5,713 nt of DNA from Candidatus Izemoplasma sp. (GTDB lineage: Bacteria > Bacillota_I > Bacilli_A > Izemoplasmatales > Izemoplasmataceae): NCBI GenBank assembly GCA_007123975.1, contig SLFZ01000050.1:1-5713 (forward strand), written 5' to 3'. Both the position numbers and the translations under genes were made by a program. Below, piece by piece: positions 5,117 to 5,713 of the stretch. Each line of letters begins with the position of its first letter. Position 1 is the stretch's first letter. The notes below the pieces were generated by a model. The model made no database searches. It was not told the DNA's origin and saw only the letters and a program-made list of their open reading frames with translations.

Positions 5117-5713
5117 CGTTCTCGTCTTGAATGGCATTAAGAAAACCTACGGAAAAGCCGTGAAGACACAAGTGCTGCACGGCATCGATTTGAAACTTGG
5201 CGAAGGTGATTTTGTGGCTATTGTCGGCCAAAGCGGCTCAGGAAAAAGCACCTTGTTGAACATTATCGGTACGCTGGATACGCCGAGCGAAGGCAGTGTG
5301 GAAATCTATGGCACGAAAACCTCTGCGATGGATAAAAACGCGCTCGCACGGCTGCGCAATGAAACGCTTGGCTTCATCTTTCAACACCATTATCTTTTGC
5401 CAGAGTTCACCGCCTATGAAAACATTTTGATGCCTTACCGCATCGCCCACCGCACCGTGCCAAAAGAGGTCTTGAACTACGCCGACGAACTCATCGACCT
5501 CGTGGGCTTGTCGCATGTGAAGAACAACCTCGCCAACGAAATGAGCGGCGGCCAACAACAGCGCACCGCCATCGCCCGCGCCCTCATTAACAAACCCAAA
5601 CTCATCTTGGCCGATGAACCCACGGGGGCGCTTGATTCAGACACCACGGAGCAGGTCTACGAGTTGCTTCGAAAAATCAACCGCACCTACCACACCACGT
5701 TCATCATCATCAC
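5109..5713 (+). CDS. LolD/MacB-like ABC transporter ATP-binding subunit (3' end beyond window)
   Basis: 201 codons are visible with no stop, so the gene is cut by the window edge; members of this family are usually about 220-235 residues. The nucleotide-binding elements are Walker A G40-QSGSGK46-ST, Q-loop Q92, signature M-S146-G-G-Q149, Walker B L165-ILAD169-E170 and D-loop A174-L-D176. The switch histidine is expected only a few residues past the end. The region around the Q-loop (LGFIFQHHYLLPEFTAYENILMP) closely resembles LolD, whose Q-loop is followed by a similar HHLLPEFTALEN stretch. The subunit energises the overlapping permease, probably as an ATPase dimer with two permease copies unless a second permease gene follows. 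The protein is a peripheral cytoplasmic subunit. The ATG at 5109 has an excellent Shine-Dalgarno and overlaps the permease stop by 8 bases. Calling it true LolD would be an over-reach, because LolD, MacB-N and several peptide-export ATPases share these motifs. Confidence 0.93.
   Translation, partial: MADVLVLNGIKKTYGKAVKTQVLHGIDLKLGEGDFVAIVGQSGSGKSTLLNIIGTLDTPSEGSVEIYGTKTSAMDKNALARLRNETLGFIFQHHYLLPEFTAYENILMPYRIAHRTVPKEVLNYADELIDLVGLSHVKNNLANEMSGGQQQRTAIARALINKPKLILADEPTGALDSDTTEQVYELLRKINRTYHTTFIII

Noticed and set aside
5109..5713. Naming the ATPase lolD outright
   Set aside because: The Q-loop region is LolD-like, but LolD, MacB and several peptide or haem export ATPases share these motifs, the C-terminus is missing, and the host may lack an outer membrane.

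Overview
The window is a compact bacterial segment with roughly balanced base composition. Shine-Dalgarno sequences are strong and purine-rich (GGAGGTG, GAGGTGATC, AGGTGAT). The two clear promoters both have extended -10 elements, and the two terminators are short A-tract/hairpin/T-tract structures. Tryptophan is read from TGG and TGA is used as a stop, so the standard bacterial code applies. Together with a KtrA/KtrC-type potassium-channel regulator, this suggests Bacillota or a close relative. That assignment is inference only, since no rRNA or other phylogenetic marker is present.

Left part (1-1900): a plus-strand gene made almost entirely of ankyrin repeats (6-1142) converges on a minus-strand CPBP-family (Abi/Rce1-type) intramembrane protease gene (1173-1880). 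They share one symmetric terminator hairpin that overlaps the protease stop codon. Middle (about 1880-2740): a 157-bp intergenic region carries back-to-back promoters. One drives the protease leftwards, the other drives a KtrA-like RCK protein (2038-2697) that ends in its own strong terminator.

Right part (2740-5713, running off the end): four tightly packed plus-strand genes that look like one operon. They are an RdgB/HAM1 (ITPase-like) house-cleaning nucleotide pyrophosphatase, a free-standing cobalamin-binding protein with a CarH-like motif but no DNA-binding domain, an FtsX/MacB/LolC-type ABC permease, and a LolD-like ABC ATPase cut off by the window edge. The last three genes overlap or nearly touch, and each has a Shine-Dalgarno placed inside or just after the preceding gene.

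The most interesting point is the pairing of a probable B12 sensor or carrier lacking an output domain with a LolCDE/MacB-type transporter. No methyltransferase, mutase or helix-turn-helix partner is visible to explain the cobalamin protein. The operon also begins only a few bases after a terminator, with no obvious promoter of its own, so read-through or attenuation is possible. No mobile elements, CRISPR arrays, tRNAs or rRNAs were seen, and no gene-free stretch exceeds 300 bases.
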